A stretch of 64,000 bases of DNA from JBPESN01 sp051710625 (lineage in GTDB: Bacteria > Pseudomonadota > Gammaproteobacteria > Enterobacterales > Enterobacteriaceae). The notes under the pieces were generated by a model that was not told the DNA's origin, ran no database searches, and saw nothing but the letters and a program-made list of their open reading frames with translations. Shown here in pieces: positions 17,880 to 27,374 of this stretch (positions within the stretch are counted from its first letter, which is position 1; each line of letters starts with the position of its first letter). A program made the position numbers and the translations under genes. The stretch lies in NCBI RefSeq assembly GCF_051710625.1, contig NZ_JBPESN010000003.1:1-64000 (forward strand), written 5' to 3'.

Positions 17880-18827
17880 ATGTCAAAAAATTATTTACAT
17901 ACCACCGTGTTGCTGGATGAAGCGGTGAAGGGCCTGAATCTTCGGCCAGATGGCGTCTATCTGGACGGGACCTTCGGGCGCGGCGGGCATTCACGTCTTA
18001 TTTTATCAAAGCTTGGTGCGCAGGGACGGCTGTTCGCCATCGACCGCGATCCGGCGGTCATTGAGGCGGCGCGGGTTATTGAGGATGCGCGCTTTGCCAT
18101 TATTCACGGCCCGTTTTCCGCCATGGCGGAGTACATGGCGCAACGGAACCTGCTGGGCAAGGTTGGCGGCATATTGCTGGATCTTGGCGTCTCGTCGCCA
18201 CAGCTCGACGATCCGGAACGCGGCTTTTCGTTTATGCGTGACGGACCGCTGGATATGCGTATGGATACCACGCGCGGCCAATCCGCCGCGCAGTGGCTGG
18301 CGCAGGCGTCGGCGGAGGACATCGCCTGGGTCTTGAAGACCTTCGGCGAGGAGCGCTTCGCCAAGCGCATCGCTCAGGCCATCGTCGCGCACAATCGTCA
18401 GCAGCCGATAACCCGAACCCGCGAACTGGCGGCGCTGATTGCTGACGCCAGCCCGTTTCGCGATAAGCATAAGCATCCGGCGACGCGCAGCTTCCAGGCG
18501 ATCCGCATTTACACCAACAGCGAGCTGGAAGAGATCGAACGGGCGCTGGACGGCGCGCTGACGGTATTGGCCCCCGGCGGCAGGTTGTCGGTTATCAGCT
18601 TTCACTCGCTGGAGGATCGATTGGTGAAACAATTTATTCGTCAGCACAGCCGCGGACCGCAGGTACCGGCGGGGCTGCCCCTCACGGAGGCGCAGATCGC
18701 CGCGCACTACCAGGACCAGCGCCAACTGAAAGCAGCGGGCAAAATGCAGCCTTCGGCGCGGGAGATAAGGGATAACCCGCGTGCGCGCAGTTCGGTACTG
18801 CGCTTCGCCGAGAAGCTGGCGCCATGA
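17880..18827 (+). CDS. rsmH: 16S rRNA m4C1402 methyltransferase RsmH (315 aa)
   Basis: The SAM-binding domain begins with HTTVLLDEAVKGLNL and the glycine-rich YLDGTFGRGGHSRLIL. The RsmH-typical GGILLDLGVSSPQLDDPERG and DGPLDMRMD follow. The C-terminal part contains RSFQAIRIYTNSELEEIE and the end motif SVISFHSLEDRLVK. It methylates N4 of C1402 in the ribosomal P site. It is full length and overlaps ftsL by four bases (ATGA). Confidence 0.96.
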   Translation: MSKNYLHTTVLLDEAVKGLNLRPDGVYLDGTFGRGGHSRLILSKLGAQGRLFAIDRDPAVIEAARVIEDARFAIIHGPFSAMAEYMAQRNLLGKVGGILLDLGVSSPQLDDPERGFSFMRDGPLDMRMDTTRGQSAAQWLAQASAEDIAWVLKTFGEERFAKRIAQAIVAHNRQQPITRTRELAALIADASPFRDKHKHPATRSFQAIRIYTNSELEEIERALDGALTVLAPGGRLSVISFHSLEDRLVKQFIRQHSRGPQVPAGLPLTEAQIAAHYQDQRQLKAAGKMQPSAREIRDNPRARSSVLRFAEKLAP

Positions 18828-19144
18828 TCGGCAACGAACGGCACGGCCTTATCGGGATTATCGGCAGCGATTTGCTGCGCCACGGCAAGCTGCCGTTGTT
18901 GCTGCTGATTGCCGTCCTGATCTCGGCGTTCCTGGTGGTCACCACCACCCATCAGACCCGGCGGCTGACCGCGGAACGTGAACAGATGGTACTGGAGAAG
19001 AACGCGCTGGATATCGAATGGCGCAACCTGATCCTGGAAGAGAACGCGCTGGGGGATCACAGCCGCGTGGAGCGTATTGCCACCGAGAAGCTGCAAATGC
19101 AGCATGTGGATCCGTCGCAAGAAAATATTGTGGTTCACCCGTAA
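18824..19144 (+). CDS. ftsL: Cell division protein FtsL (106 aa)
   Basis: This bitopic membrane protein has a short cytoplasmic tail, one membrane segment (LPLLLLIAVLISAFLVV) and a periplasmic leucine-zipper-like coiled coil (TAEREQMVLEKNALDIEWRN, then LILEENALGDHSRVERIA). It forms the FtsQ-FtsL-FtsB complex at the septum. It is about 15 residues shorter than E. coli FtsL, in the cytoplasmic tail. The start ATG overlaps the rsmH stop. Confidence 0.93.
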   Translation: MIGNERHGLIGIIGSDLLRHGKLPLLLLIAVLISAFLVVTTTHQTRRLTAEREQMVLEKNALDIEWRNLILEENALGDHSRVERIATEKLQMQHVDPSQENIVVHP

Positions 19145-19169
19145 TCTACACAGGGATCGCTAACGATAC

Positions 19170-20942
19170 ATGAAAGCCGCAACACGCACGATGAAACTGA
19201 AACGCCAGGAGAATCAGACCAGCTTTGTCAGCTGGCGTTTCGCCTTGTTGTGCGGTTGCATCCTGCTAGCGCTGTTAGGGCTGATGTTGCGGGTGGCCTA
19301 TTTGCAGGTAATCAATCCCGACAAACTGGTGCGCGAAGGGGATATGCGTTCGCTGCGCGTACAGCAGGTTCCCACCGCGCGCGGTATGATAAGCGACCGC
19401 GCCGGCCGCCCGCTGGCGGTGAGCGTGCCGGTTAACGCTATCTGGGCCGATCCGAAAGAACTCAACGATCACAGCGGCATCAGCGCCGACAGCCGCTGGA
19501 AGGCGCTGTCCGATGCACTTTCCATCCCTCTCGATCAGCTCTCCTCGCGCATCAACGCCAATCCCAAAGGGCGTTTTGTCTATCTGGCGCGCCAGGTTAA
19601 TCCTGCTATTGGCGATTACATCCATAAACTTAAACTTCCGGGTATTTACCTGCGCCAAGAGTCACGGCGCTATTATCCCGCGGGTCAGGTGACCGCGCAT
19701 CTCATCGGCGTGACCAATATCGACAGCCAGGGCATTGAGGGCATCGAGAAGAGTTTTGACCGCTGGCTGACCGGCCAGCCCGGCGAGCGTACGGTGCGCA
19801 AAGACCGGTTTGGCCGGGTTATTGAGGATATTTCCTCGGTGGACAGCCAGGCGGCTCACAATCTGGCGCTGAGCATTAATGAGCGTCTACAGGCGCTGGT
19901 TTATCGCGAGTTGAACAATGCGGTGGCGTTCAATAAGGCCGAGTTTGGCACCGCGGTGCTGGTGGATGTCAATACTGGCGAAGTACTGGCCATGGCCAAC
20001 AGCCCCTCCTACAACCCCAACAACCTGACCGGTACCACGATGGACGTGATGCGTAACCGCGCCATCACCGATATTTTCGAGCCTGGCTCGACGGTCAAGC
20101 CGATGGTGGTGATGACCGCGCTGCAGCGAGGGGTGGTGCGGGAAAACAGCGTACTGAATACGCTGCCCTACACGATTAGCGGCCACCAGATCAAGGACGT
20201 GGCGCGCTATGCCGAATTGACCGTGACCGGAATTTTGCAGAAATCGAGCAACGTCGGTGTGTCTAAGTTGGCGTTAGCGATGCCATCCTCGGCGCTGGTA
20301 GAAACTTACTCGCGCTTTGGATTGGGTAAGGCGACCAATTTGGGGCTGGTCGGAGAAAGCAGTGGCTTATATCCCCATAAACAACGGTGGTCCGACATGG
20401 AGAGGGCCGCCTTCTCTTACGGCTACGGGCTAATGGTAACGCCGTTACAATTAGCGCGGGTCTACGCCACAATCGGCGGTATGGGCGTGATGCGCCCGCT
20501 TTCCATCACCCGGGTCGATCCGCCCGTGGCGGGAGAGCGGGTGTTTCCCGAATCGCTGGTACGCACCGTGGTTCACATGATGGAAAGTGTGGCGCTGCCG
20601 GGCGGCGGCGGCACCAAAGCCGCCATTAAGGGCTACCGCATCGCTATTAAAACCGGCACCGCCAAAAAGGTCGGGCCGGACGGCAATTATATCAATAAAT
20701 ATATCGCCTATACCGCCGGGGTCGCGCCGGCCAGCAATCCGCGCTTTGCGCTGGTGGTGGTGATTAACGATCCGCAGGGCGGCAAATACTACGGCGGGGC
20801 GGTTTCCGCGCCGGTATTTGGCGCCATCATGGGCGGTGTACTGCGTACAATGAACATAGAGCCGGACGCGGTGGCGCAGTCCGGTGAAAAATCCGACATG
20901 GTGGTCAATAATCGGAAAGAGGCATCCGGTGACCGATCGTAA
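19170..20942 (+). CDS. ftsI: Septal peptidoglycan transpeptidase FtsI (PBP3), 590 aa
   Basis: A short basic tail and one membrane anchor (FALLCGCILLALLGLMLRVA) precede a PBP dimerisation domain and the transpeptidase domain. The active-site motifs are present: SxxK in EPGSTVKPMVVM, SxN in LQKSSNVG and KTG in AIKTGTAKK. It cross-links septal wall in the divisome, with FtsW as its glycosyltransferase partner. Length matches E. coli. Its end overlaps the GTG start of murE. Confidence 0.96.
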   Translation: MKAATRTMKLKRQENQTSFVSWRFALLCGCILLALLGLMLRVAYLQVINPDKLVREGDMRSLRVQQVPTARGMISDRAGRPLAVSVPVNAIWADPKELNDHSGISADSRWKALSDALSIPLDQLSSRINANPKGRFVYLARQVNPAIGDYIHKLKLPGIYLRQESRRYYPAGQVTAHLIGVTNIDSQGIEGIEKSFDRWLTGQPGERTVRKDRFGRVIEDISSVDSQAAHNLALSINERLQALVYRELNNAVAFNKAEFGTAVLVDVNTGEVLAMANSPSYNPNNLTGTTMDVMRNRAITDIFEPGSTVKPMVVMTALQRGVVRENSVLNTLPYTISGHQIKDVARYAELTVTGILQKSSNVGVSKLALAMPSSALVETYSRFGLGKATNLGLVGESSGLYPHKQRWSDMERAAFSYGYGLMVTPLQLARVYATIGGMGVMRPLSITRVDPPVAGERVFPESLVRTVVHMMESVALPGGGGTKAAIKGYRIAIKTGTAKKVGPDGNYINKYIAYTAGVAPASNPRFALVVVINDPQGGKYYGGAVSAPVFGAIMGGVLRTMNIEPDAVAQSGEKSDMVVNNRKEASGDRS

Positions 20943-22416
20943 TTTGCGTGAGCTGCTCGCGCCCTGGGTACCTGATGCCCCGGAACGCGTGCTGAGGGAA
21001 ATGACGCTGGACAGCCGCACCGCGGCTGCGGGCGATCTGTTTGTGGCCGGCGACGGCCATCAGACGGACGGGCGTCGCTATATTCCCCAGGCGATTGCGC
21101 AAGGCGTTGCCGCCGTCGTGGCACAAGCGGAAGGTGCGGCTGAAGAGGGTGAAATCCGTGAGCTGCATGGCGTACCGGTCATCTATCTCCACTATCTCCA
21201 CGCGCGCTTATCAGCGCTGGCGGGGCGCTTTTATCAGCAGCCGTCGCGCGCGCTGTGTTTGGTGGGCGTCACCGGCACCAACGGCAAAACCACCACCACC
21301 CATCTTCTGGCGCAGTGGGCGCAGCTATTGGGTGAGACCAGCGCCGTGATGGGCACCGTCGGCAACGGCGTGCTGGGCCATATTCATCCGGCCGACAATA
21401 CCACCGGCTCACCGATTGAAGTTCAGCAACTGCTTTCACTGCTGGAGCGGCAGGGCGCGCGCTTCGCGGCGATGGAAGTCTCCTCTCACGGCCTGGTGCA
21501 GCACCGGGTCAGCGATGTGCATTTTGCCGCTGCGGTGTTTACCAATTTAAGTCGCGACCATCTCGATTATCACAGTGACATGGCGCAGTATGAAGCGGCC
21601 AAATGGCGACTGTTCAGCGAGTTGGACGTCGGTCAGCGCATTATTAACGCCGATGACGCCACCGGCCGGCGCTGGCTCAAGATGTTGCCGCAGGCGATTG
21701 CGGTCGCGGTCAGCGAGGCGCTGCCGCCGGAACGCCAGGGCGACTGGCTGTGCGCCGGCGAGGTACGTTATCATGCGCGCGGCGCGGAGATTCCTTTTCG
21801 CTCCAGTTGGGGCGAAGGGACGCTCAACAGCCCACTGGTGGGGGAATTCAACGTTAGCAATCTGTTGCTGGCGATCACGACGCTGCTGGCGCTCGGCTAT
21901 CCACTGCCGGCGTTGCTTGAGTGCGCCAGCCGCCTGCACCCAGTCTGCGGTCGCATGGAGGTATTTCATACCAAAGGCCGCCCTACGGTGCTAGTGGATT
22001 ATGCCCACACCCCCGCCGCGCTGGAAAAGACGCTGGCGGCGGCCAGACTGCATTGCTACGGCAAACTATGGTGCGTGTTCGGCTGCGGCGGCGATCGCGA
22101 TAAGGGTAAGCGGCCGCTGATGGGCGCTATCGCCGAGCAGTACGCCGACCAGGTGATCATCACCGACGATAATCCGCGCGGCGAAGCAGCGCAGGATATC
22201 ATCAACGACATTAAGAGCGGCCTGCTGGATGCGGGCCGGGTCCAGGCGATTTTTAGCCGCGCCAAAGCGGTTACCAGCGCCATTATGCAGGCAGCCCCAA
22301 CGGATCTGGTGCTGGTGGCCGGTAAAGGCCATGAGGATTACCAGATAATCGGCCAGCAGCGGCTGGACTATTCAGACCGTACTACCGTGGCGCGGTTGTT
22401 GGGGGTGGTGGCATGA
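20929..22416 (+). CDS. murE: UDP-MurNAc-tripeptide synthetase MurE (495 aa)
   Basis: The ATP loop is GVTGTNGKTTTTHLLAQW. The DDNPRGE motif indicates meso-diaminopimelate as the added amino acid. The GTG at 20929 is chosen because VTDRNLRELLAPWVPDAPER aligns with the start of E. coli MurE, which also uses GTG and overlaps ftsI. The enzyme acts in the cytoplasm, adding mDAP to UDP-MurNAc-L-Ala-D-Glu. It is followed by murF with a four-base overlap. No defect. Confidence 0.96.
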   Translation: MTDRNLRELLAPWVPDAPERVLREMTLDSRTAAAGDLFVAGDGHQTDGRRYIPQAIAQGVAAVVAQAEGAAEEGEIRELHGVPVIYLHYLHARLSALAGRFYQQPSRALCLVGVTGTNGKTTTTHLLAQWAQLLGETSAVMGTVGNGVLGHIHPADNTTGSPIEVQQLLSLLERQGARFAAMEVSSHGLVQHRVSDVHFAAAVFTNLSRDHLDYHSDMAQYEAAKWRLFSELDVGQRIINADDATGRRWLKMLPQAIAVAVSEALPPERQGDWLCAGEVRYHARGAEIPFRSSWGEGTLNSPLVGEFNVSNLLLAITTLLALGYPLPALLECASRLHPVCGRMEVFHTKGRPTVLVDYAHTPAALEKTLAAARLHCYGKLWCVFGCGGDRDKGKRPLMGAIAEQYADQVIITDDNPRGEAAQDIINDIKSGLLDAGRVQAIFSRAKAVTSAIMQAAPTDLVLVAGKGHEDYQIIGQQRLDYSDRTTVARLLGVVA

Positions 22417-23780
22417 TCCCCTTTATGCTCAGCGCAATCGCGCCGGTGCTTAACGCCGAACGGGTGGGCATTGATGGCACCATTGAGACCATCGTCACCG
22501 ACTCGCGGGCGCCAGCGGCGGCGCAGCGGTGTTTATTTGTCGCGCTGAAGGGCGAGCAATTCGACGCCCATGATTTCGCCGAGCAGGCGGTCGCCGGCGG
22601 CGCCGCCGCGCTGCTGGTCAACCGCCGGCTACCGCTGGACGTGCCGCAGTTGGTTGTCGCCGATACCCGGCGCGCTTTGGGCCAATTGGGCGCCTGGGTG
22701 CGCCAGCAGGTCCCGGCGCGGGTAGTGGCCCTGACGGGGTCCTCCGGCAAAACGTCGGTCAAGGAAATGACCGCCGCCATCCTACGTCAGTGCGGGCGGG
22801 TGCTGGCGACCGAAGGTAATTTCAACAACAATATTGGCGTACCGCTGACGCTGCTGCGTTTGACGCCGGCCCATGATTTTGCGGTTATCGAGCTGGGGGC
22901 CAATCATCTTGGCGAAATCGCCTGGACCACCGATTTGGTGCGCCCGGAAACCGCGCTGGTGAACAATCTTTCCGCGGCCCATCTGGTCGGGTTCGGCTCG
23001 CTGTCGGGCGTGGCGCAGGCCAAGGGCGAAATTTTCGCCGGCCTGCCGGCCAATGGACGCGGCATTCTTAATGCCGACAGCCATGATTGGCCGCACTGGC
23101 AACAGGTATTGGGCCACAAGGCGGTCTGGCGTTTCGCCGTACAGGCCGCTGACGACATGGATTTTTTTGCCAGCGACATCGAAAGCGGCCAGCAGGGCGT
23201 GCGTTTCACCCTGCACAGTCCGCTGGGTAAATGCCCGGTGCGGTTGCCGCTGCCGGGCAAGCATAATGTCGCCAATGCCTTGGCCGCCTGCGTACTGGCG
23301 CTATCGGTAGGGGCCAGGCTGCCGGCGGTTGCCGCCGGTCTGGCGCAGTTGCAGGCCGTGCCGGGACGGCTGTTCCCTATTGTGCTCGGCGCCGGCCATC
23401 TGCTGCTGGACGATAGCTATAACGCCAATGTCGGCTCCATGACCGCCGCCGCGCAGGTACTGGCGGAAATGCAGGGTTACCGGGTGATGGTGGTCGGCGA
23501 TATGGCCGAGCTGGGGGAGGAAGCGGCGGAATGCCATCGACAGGTCGGCGAAGCCGTCGCCCTGGCCGGTATCGACAAAGTCTTAAGCGTCGGCAGCCTG
23601 AGCCACCTTATTGGTGAGGCCAGCGGCCGGGGCGAACATTTTCAGGACAACACCGCGCTGACCGCCCGACTGGCGCAGCTGCTGTCCGAACAGGCAATAA
23701 TAACCGTATTAGTGAAGGGTTCACGTAGTGCCGCGATGGAGCAGGTGGTGCGCGCGTTACAGGAGAAAGCACCATGTTAG
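22413..23780 (+). CDS. murF: UDP-MurNAc-pentapeptide synthetase MurF (455 aa)
   Basis: The Mur-ligase ATP loop ALTGSSGKTSVKEMTAAIL, then NFNNNIGVPLTLLRL and the central VIELGANHLGEIAWT are all intact. The enzyme adds D-Ala-D-Ala to the tripeptide precursor. That dipeptide must come from a D-Ala ligase outside this window, because ddlB is absent from the cluster. Start overlaps murE as ATGA, and the end overlaps mraY. Confidence 0.95.
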   Translation: MIPFMLSAIAPVLNAERVGIDGTIETIVTDSRAPAAAQRCLFVALKGEQFDAHDFAEQAVAGGAAALLVNRRLPLDVPQLVVADTRRALGQLGAWVRQQVPARVVALTGSSGKTSVKEMTAAILRQCGRVLATEGNFNNNIGVPLTLLRLTPAHDFAVIELGANHLGEIAWTTDLVRPETALVNNLSAAHLVGFGSLSGVAQAKGEIFAGLPANGRGILNADSHDWPHWQQVLGHKAVWRFAVQAADDMDFFASDIESGQQGVRFTLHSPLGKCPVRLPLPGKHNVANALAACVLALSVGARLPAVAAGLAQLQAVPGRLFPIVLGAGHLLLDDSYNANVGSMTAAAQVLAEMQGYRVMVVGDMAELGEEAAECHRQVGEAVALAGIDKVLSVGSLSHLIGEASGRGEHFQDNTALTARLAQLLSEQAIITVLVKGSRSAAMEQVVRALQEKAPC

Positions 23781-24856
23781 TCTGGCTGGCCGAACATCTG
23801 GTCCAATTTTACTCAGGATTTAACGTCTTCTCTTACTTGACGTTTCGCGCCATCGTCAGCCTGCTGACCGCGCTGTTTCTATCGCTGTGGATGGGACCGC
23901 GCCTTATCGCCTGGCTGCAAAAACTGCAGATCGGACAGGTGGTGCGCAATGATGGCCCGGAATCGCATTTCAGCAAACGCGGCACGCCGACCATGGGGGG
24001 GTTGATGATCCTCACGTCGATCACGATTTCGGTATTGATGTGGGCCTATCCGTCCAACCCGTATGTCTGGTGTGTGCTGTTTGTCCTGGTGGGCTACGGC
24101 ATCCTGGGCTTTATCGACGATTATCGCAAGGTGGTGCGCAAAGACACCAAGGGGCTTATCGCCCGCTGGAAATATTTCTGGCAGTCGGTAATAGCGCTGG
24201 CGGTTGCCTTCACCATGTTCGCGGTGGGCAAAGATACGCCGGCGACCCAGCTAGTGGTGCCCTTTTTCAAGGACATCATGCCGCAGCTGAAGCTGTGGTA
24301 TGTGCTTTTGGCCTACTTTATCATCGTCGGAACCAGTAATGCGGTCAACCTGACCGACGGTCTGGACGGTCTGGCGATTATGCCGACGGTGTTTGTCGCC
24401 GTCGGTCTGGCGCTGGTGGCGTGGGCGACCGGCAACATGAATTTTGCGGGCTATCTGCACATTCCTTATGTGCGTTTCGCGGGTGAACTGGTGGTGGTGT
24501 GTACGGCCATCGTCGGCGCCGGGCTGGGCTTTTTGTGGTTTAATACCTACCCCGCGCAGGTGTTCATGGGTGACGTCGGTTCGCTAGCGCTGGGCGGCGC
24601 GCTCGGCACCACCGCCGTGCTGCTGCGCCAGGAATTTTTACTGCTGATTATGGGTGGGGTGTTCGTGGTGGAAACCCTGTCGGTGATTTTACAGGTGGGT
24701 TCGTTCAAATTGCGCGGTCAGCGCATTTTCCGTATGGCGCCCATCCATCACCATTATGAATTGAAGGGCTGGCCGGAGCCGCGCGTTATCGTGCGTTTCT
24801 GGATTATTTCCCTGATGCTGGTCCTCATAGGACTGGCAACGCTGAAGGTACGGTAA
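23774..24856 (+). CDS. mraY: Phospho-MurNAc-pentapeptide transferase MraY (360 aa)
   Basis: This polytopic inner-membrane enzyme has about ten membrane segments and the same length as in E. coli. It contains the catalytic acidic motifs GFIDDYRKVVRKDTKGL, NLTDGLDGLA and FMGDVGSLALGG, and the late loop MAPIHHHYELKGWPE. It moves phospho-MurNAc-pentapeptide to undecaprenyl phosphate, giving lipid I. It overlaps murF by seven bases and abuts murD. Confidence 0.96.
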   Translation: MLVWLAEHLVQFYSGFNVFSYLTFRAIVSLLTALFLSLWMGPRLIAWLQKLQIGQVVRNDGPESHFSKRGTPTMGGLMILTSITISVLMWAYPSNPYVWCVLFVLVGYGILGFIDDYRKVVRKDTKGLIARWKYFWQSVIALAVAFTMFAVGKDTPATQLVVPFFKDIMPQLKLWYVLLAYFIIVGTSNAVNLTDGLDGLAIMPTVFVAVGLALVAWATGNMNFAGYLHIPYVRFAGELVVVCTAIVGAGLGFLWFNTYPAQVFMGDVGSLALGGALGTTAVLLRQEFLLLIMGGVFVVETLSVILQVGSFKLRGQRIFRMAPIHHHYELKGWPEPRVIVRFWIISLMLVLIGLATLKVR

Positions 24857-26172
24857 TGACGACGGACTATCGGGGCGAACAAGTGGTCATCATCGGCCTG
24901 GGGCTTACCGGGCTTTCCTGCGTTGACTTCTTCCGCCGCCGCGGCGTCACACCGCGGGTGATGGACACCCGTTTTACGCCGCCGGGTCTGGAGAAACTGC
25001 CGGCCGATGTGCCGCGCCACCTGGGGTCGTTGCATGAACAGTGGCTGCTCGACGCTACGCTCATCGTCACCAGCCCCGGCGTTCCCCTGTCGCATTCCGC
25101 GCTGGCCGCGGCTGCGGCGGCCGGCGTTGCCGTTATCGGCGATATAGAGCTCTTCGCGCGTGAGGCATCGGCGCCGGTGGTGGCGATAACCGGCTCCAAC
25201 GGCAAAAGCACCGTCACCCGTATGGTAGGCGAAATGGCCGCCACCGGCTGGCAGGTGGGCGTTGGCGGCAATATCGGTCTGCCGGCGCTGACGCTTTTGG
25301 AATCGCCGTGCCAGCTGTATGTTCTGGAGCTGTCGAGTTTCCAGCTGGAAACCACCCATAGCCTAAAAGCGGCGGCGGCGACGGTTCTCAATATCAGTGA
25401 AGATCACATAAACCGCTATCCGCTTGGCCTGCAACAGTACCGGGCGGCCAAGCTGAAAATTTACCACGATGCTGCGGTCTGCGTGGTCAACGCAGAGGAT
25501 GCGCTCAGCCTGCCGGTGCGTGGACATGACGCACGCTGCATCAGCTTCGGCGCGGAACGCGGCGATTACTGCCTCCGCTGGCATGCGGGGCAGACCTGGC
25601 TGATGGCCCACGGCGAGCCGCTGCTGGAAGCCGCGGAACTGCGCGTCGGCGGCCGCCATAATTATACCAATGCCCTGGCGGCGCTGGCGCTGGCGGATGC
25701 GCTGGGCATTCCGCGTACGGCAAGCCTGGCGGCGCTGCGTCAGTTCCGCGGTCTGGCGCACCGTTTTGAATTAGTGCATGAACGCCGCGGCGTACGCTGG
25801 ATTAATGACTCCAAAGCGACCAATGCGGGCAGTACCGAGGCGGCGCTAAACGAACTGGAAGTGGCGGGTACGCTCCATTTGCTATTGGGCGGCGATGGTA
25901 AGTCCGCCGATTTCACGCCGCTCTCGCCGTGGCTGCAGGGCGACCGGGTGCAGCTGTATTGTTTCGGCCAGGATGGCGCGCAGTTGGCGTCCCTGCGTCC
26001 CGACGCCGCGACGCTCACCGAGACGCTGGAGCAGGCGATGCGCATCATCGGTTCCCGGGTGAGGGCAGAGGATCTGGTGCTGCTGTCGCCGGCCTGCGCC
26101 AGCCTGGATCAGTTCAGCAATTTTGAAGTGCGCGGTGACGTATTTACCCGCCTGGCACGGGAGGTGGGTTGA
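24856..26172 (+). CDS. murD: UDP-MurNAc-L-Ala:D-Glu ligase MurD (438 aa)
   Basis: An N-terminal Rossmann fold (VVIIGLGLTGLSCVDFF) is followed by the ATP loop AITGSNGKSTVTRMVGEMAA and the conserved GRHNYTNALAALALADALG. The C-terminal domain contains WINDSKATNAGSTEAAL. It adds D-glutamate to UDP-MurNAc-L-alanine. The ATG shares its first base with the mraY stop (TAATG). Intact and of normal length. Confidence 0.96.
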   Translation: MTTDYRGEQVVIIGLGLTGLSCVDFFRRRGVTPRVMDTRFTPPGLEKLPADVPRHLGSLHEQWLLDATLIVTSPGVPLSHSALAAAAAAGVAVIGDIELFAREASAPVVAITGSNGKSTVTRMVGEMAATGWQVGVGGNIGLPALTLLESPCQLYVLELSSFQLETTHSLKAAAATVLNISEDHINRYPLGLQQYRAAKLKIYHDAAVCVVNAEDALSLPVRGHDARCISFGAERGDYCLRWHAGQTWLMAHGEPLLEAAELRVGGRHNYTNALAALALADALGIPRTASLAALRQFRGLAHRFELVHERRGVRWINDSKATNAGSTEAALNELEVAGTLHLLLGGDGKSADFTPLSPWLQGDRVQLYCFGQDGAQLASLRPDAATLTETLEQAMRIIGSRVRAEDLVLLSPACASLDQFSNFEVRGDVFTRLAREVG

Positions 26173-27374
26173 TACGCTTTCCCGGTTTAGGATTGATTCC
26201 CTGCCTGAAGGCGTGGGTGATGGGGGCGCGCGAGCCTGAGGCGCCGACCCATCTGCTCTACGATCGTACGCTGCTGTGGCTGACGCTGGGGCTGGCCGGT
26301 ATCGGTTTCGTGATGGTGACCACGGCGTCGATGCCGATCGGGGAGCGCCTGTCAGACGACCCGTTCTATTTTGCCAAACGTGATGCGTTTTATCTCGGTC
26401 TGGCGTTTGTGCTGTCGCTGGCAACGCTCAGGATCCCGATGGCGGTCTGGCAGCGCTACAGCTCGGTGATGCTGCTTATCACGCTGGTGATGCTACTGGT
26501 GGTGCTGGTGGTCGGTAGCTCGGTTAACGGCGCGGCGCGCTGGATAGCGGTCGGGCCGCTGCGCATCCAACCGGCGGAATTATCCAAGCTGGCGCTGTTT
26601 TGCTATCTAGCCAGTTATCTGGTGCGCAAGGTAGAGGAAGTACGTACTAACTTCTGGGGTTTTTGCAAACCGATGGGCGTGATGGTGCTGCTGGCGATAC
26701 TGCTGCTGGCGCAGCCCGATCTCGGGACCGTGGTGGTGGTGTTCGTCACCACCCTGGCGATGTTGTTTTTGGCCGGCGCCAAACTATGGCAATTTTTATC
26801 GATTATCAGTTCGGGCATTTTCGCAGTAATGTTGCTCATCATCGCTGAGCCCTACCGTATGCGGCGCGTGACGTCGTTTTGGAACCCGTGGGATGATCCC
26901 TTCGGCAGCGGCTACCAGCTTACCCAGTCGCTCATGGCGTTTGGCCGCGGCGAGTTCTGGGGACAGGGACTGGGCAACTCGGTACAGAAACTGGAGTATT
27001 TGCCGGAAGCCCATACCGACTTCATCTTCGCCATTTTGGGCGAGGAGCTGGGTTACTTCGGCGTGGTTCTGGCGCTACTGATGGTGTTTTTGGTTGCGTT
27101 CCGCGCCATGTCCATCGGCCGCAAAGCGCTGGAAATCGACCAGCGCTTTCCCGGTTTTTTGGCCTGTTCCATCGGTATTTGGTTCAGCTTCCAGGCACTG
27201 GTTAACGTGGGCGCCGCCGCCGGCATGCTGCCGACCAAAGGCTTGACCCTGCCGTTAATCAGTTACGGTGGTTCTAGCCTGCTTATCATGTCGACGGCGA
27301 TAGTCCTGCTGCTGAGGATCGATTTTGAGACGCGTCTGGCTAAAGCGCAGGCGTTTGCGAGGGGACCGCGGTGA
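26169..27374 (+). CDS. ftsW: Septal peptidoglycan glycosyltransferase FtsW (401 aa)
   Basis: This SEDS-family polytopic membrane protein has conserved loops FWNPWDDPFGSGYQLTQSLM and YLPEAHTDFIFAILGEELGY, and the terminal LPLISYGGSSLLIMS. The start is a TTG at 26169 overlapping the murD stop. It is about 13 residues shorter than E. coli FtsW at the cytoplasmic N-terminus. It polymerises septal glycan with FtsI. The loop glycine GAARWIAVGPLRIQP is normal. Confidence 0.94.
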   Translation: MIRFPGLGLIPCLKAWVMGAREPEAPTHLLYDRTLLWLTLGLAGIGFVMVTTASMPIGERLSDDPFYFAKRDAFYLGLAFVLSLATLRIPMAVWQRYSSVMLLITLVMLLVVLVVGSSVNGAARWIAVGPLRIQPAELSKLALFCYLASYLVRKVEEVRTNFWGFCKPMGVMVLLAILLLAQPDLGTVVVVFVTTLAMLFLAGAKLWQFLSIISSGIFAVMLLIIAEPYRMRRVTSFWNPWDDPFGSGYQLTQSLMAFGRGEFWGQGLGNSVQKLEYLPEAHTDFIFAILGEELGYFGVVLALLMVFLVAFRAMSIGRKALEIDQRFPGFLACSIGIWFSFQALVNVGAAAGMLPTKGLTLPLISYGGSSLLIMSTAIVLLLRIDFETRLAKAQAFARGPR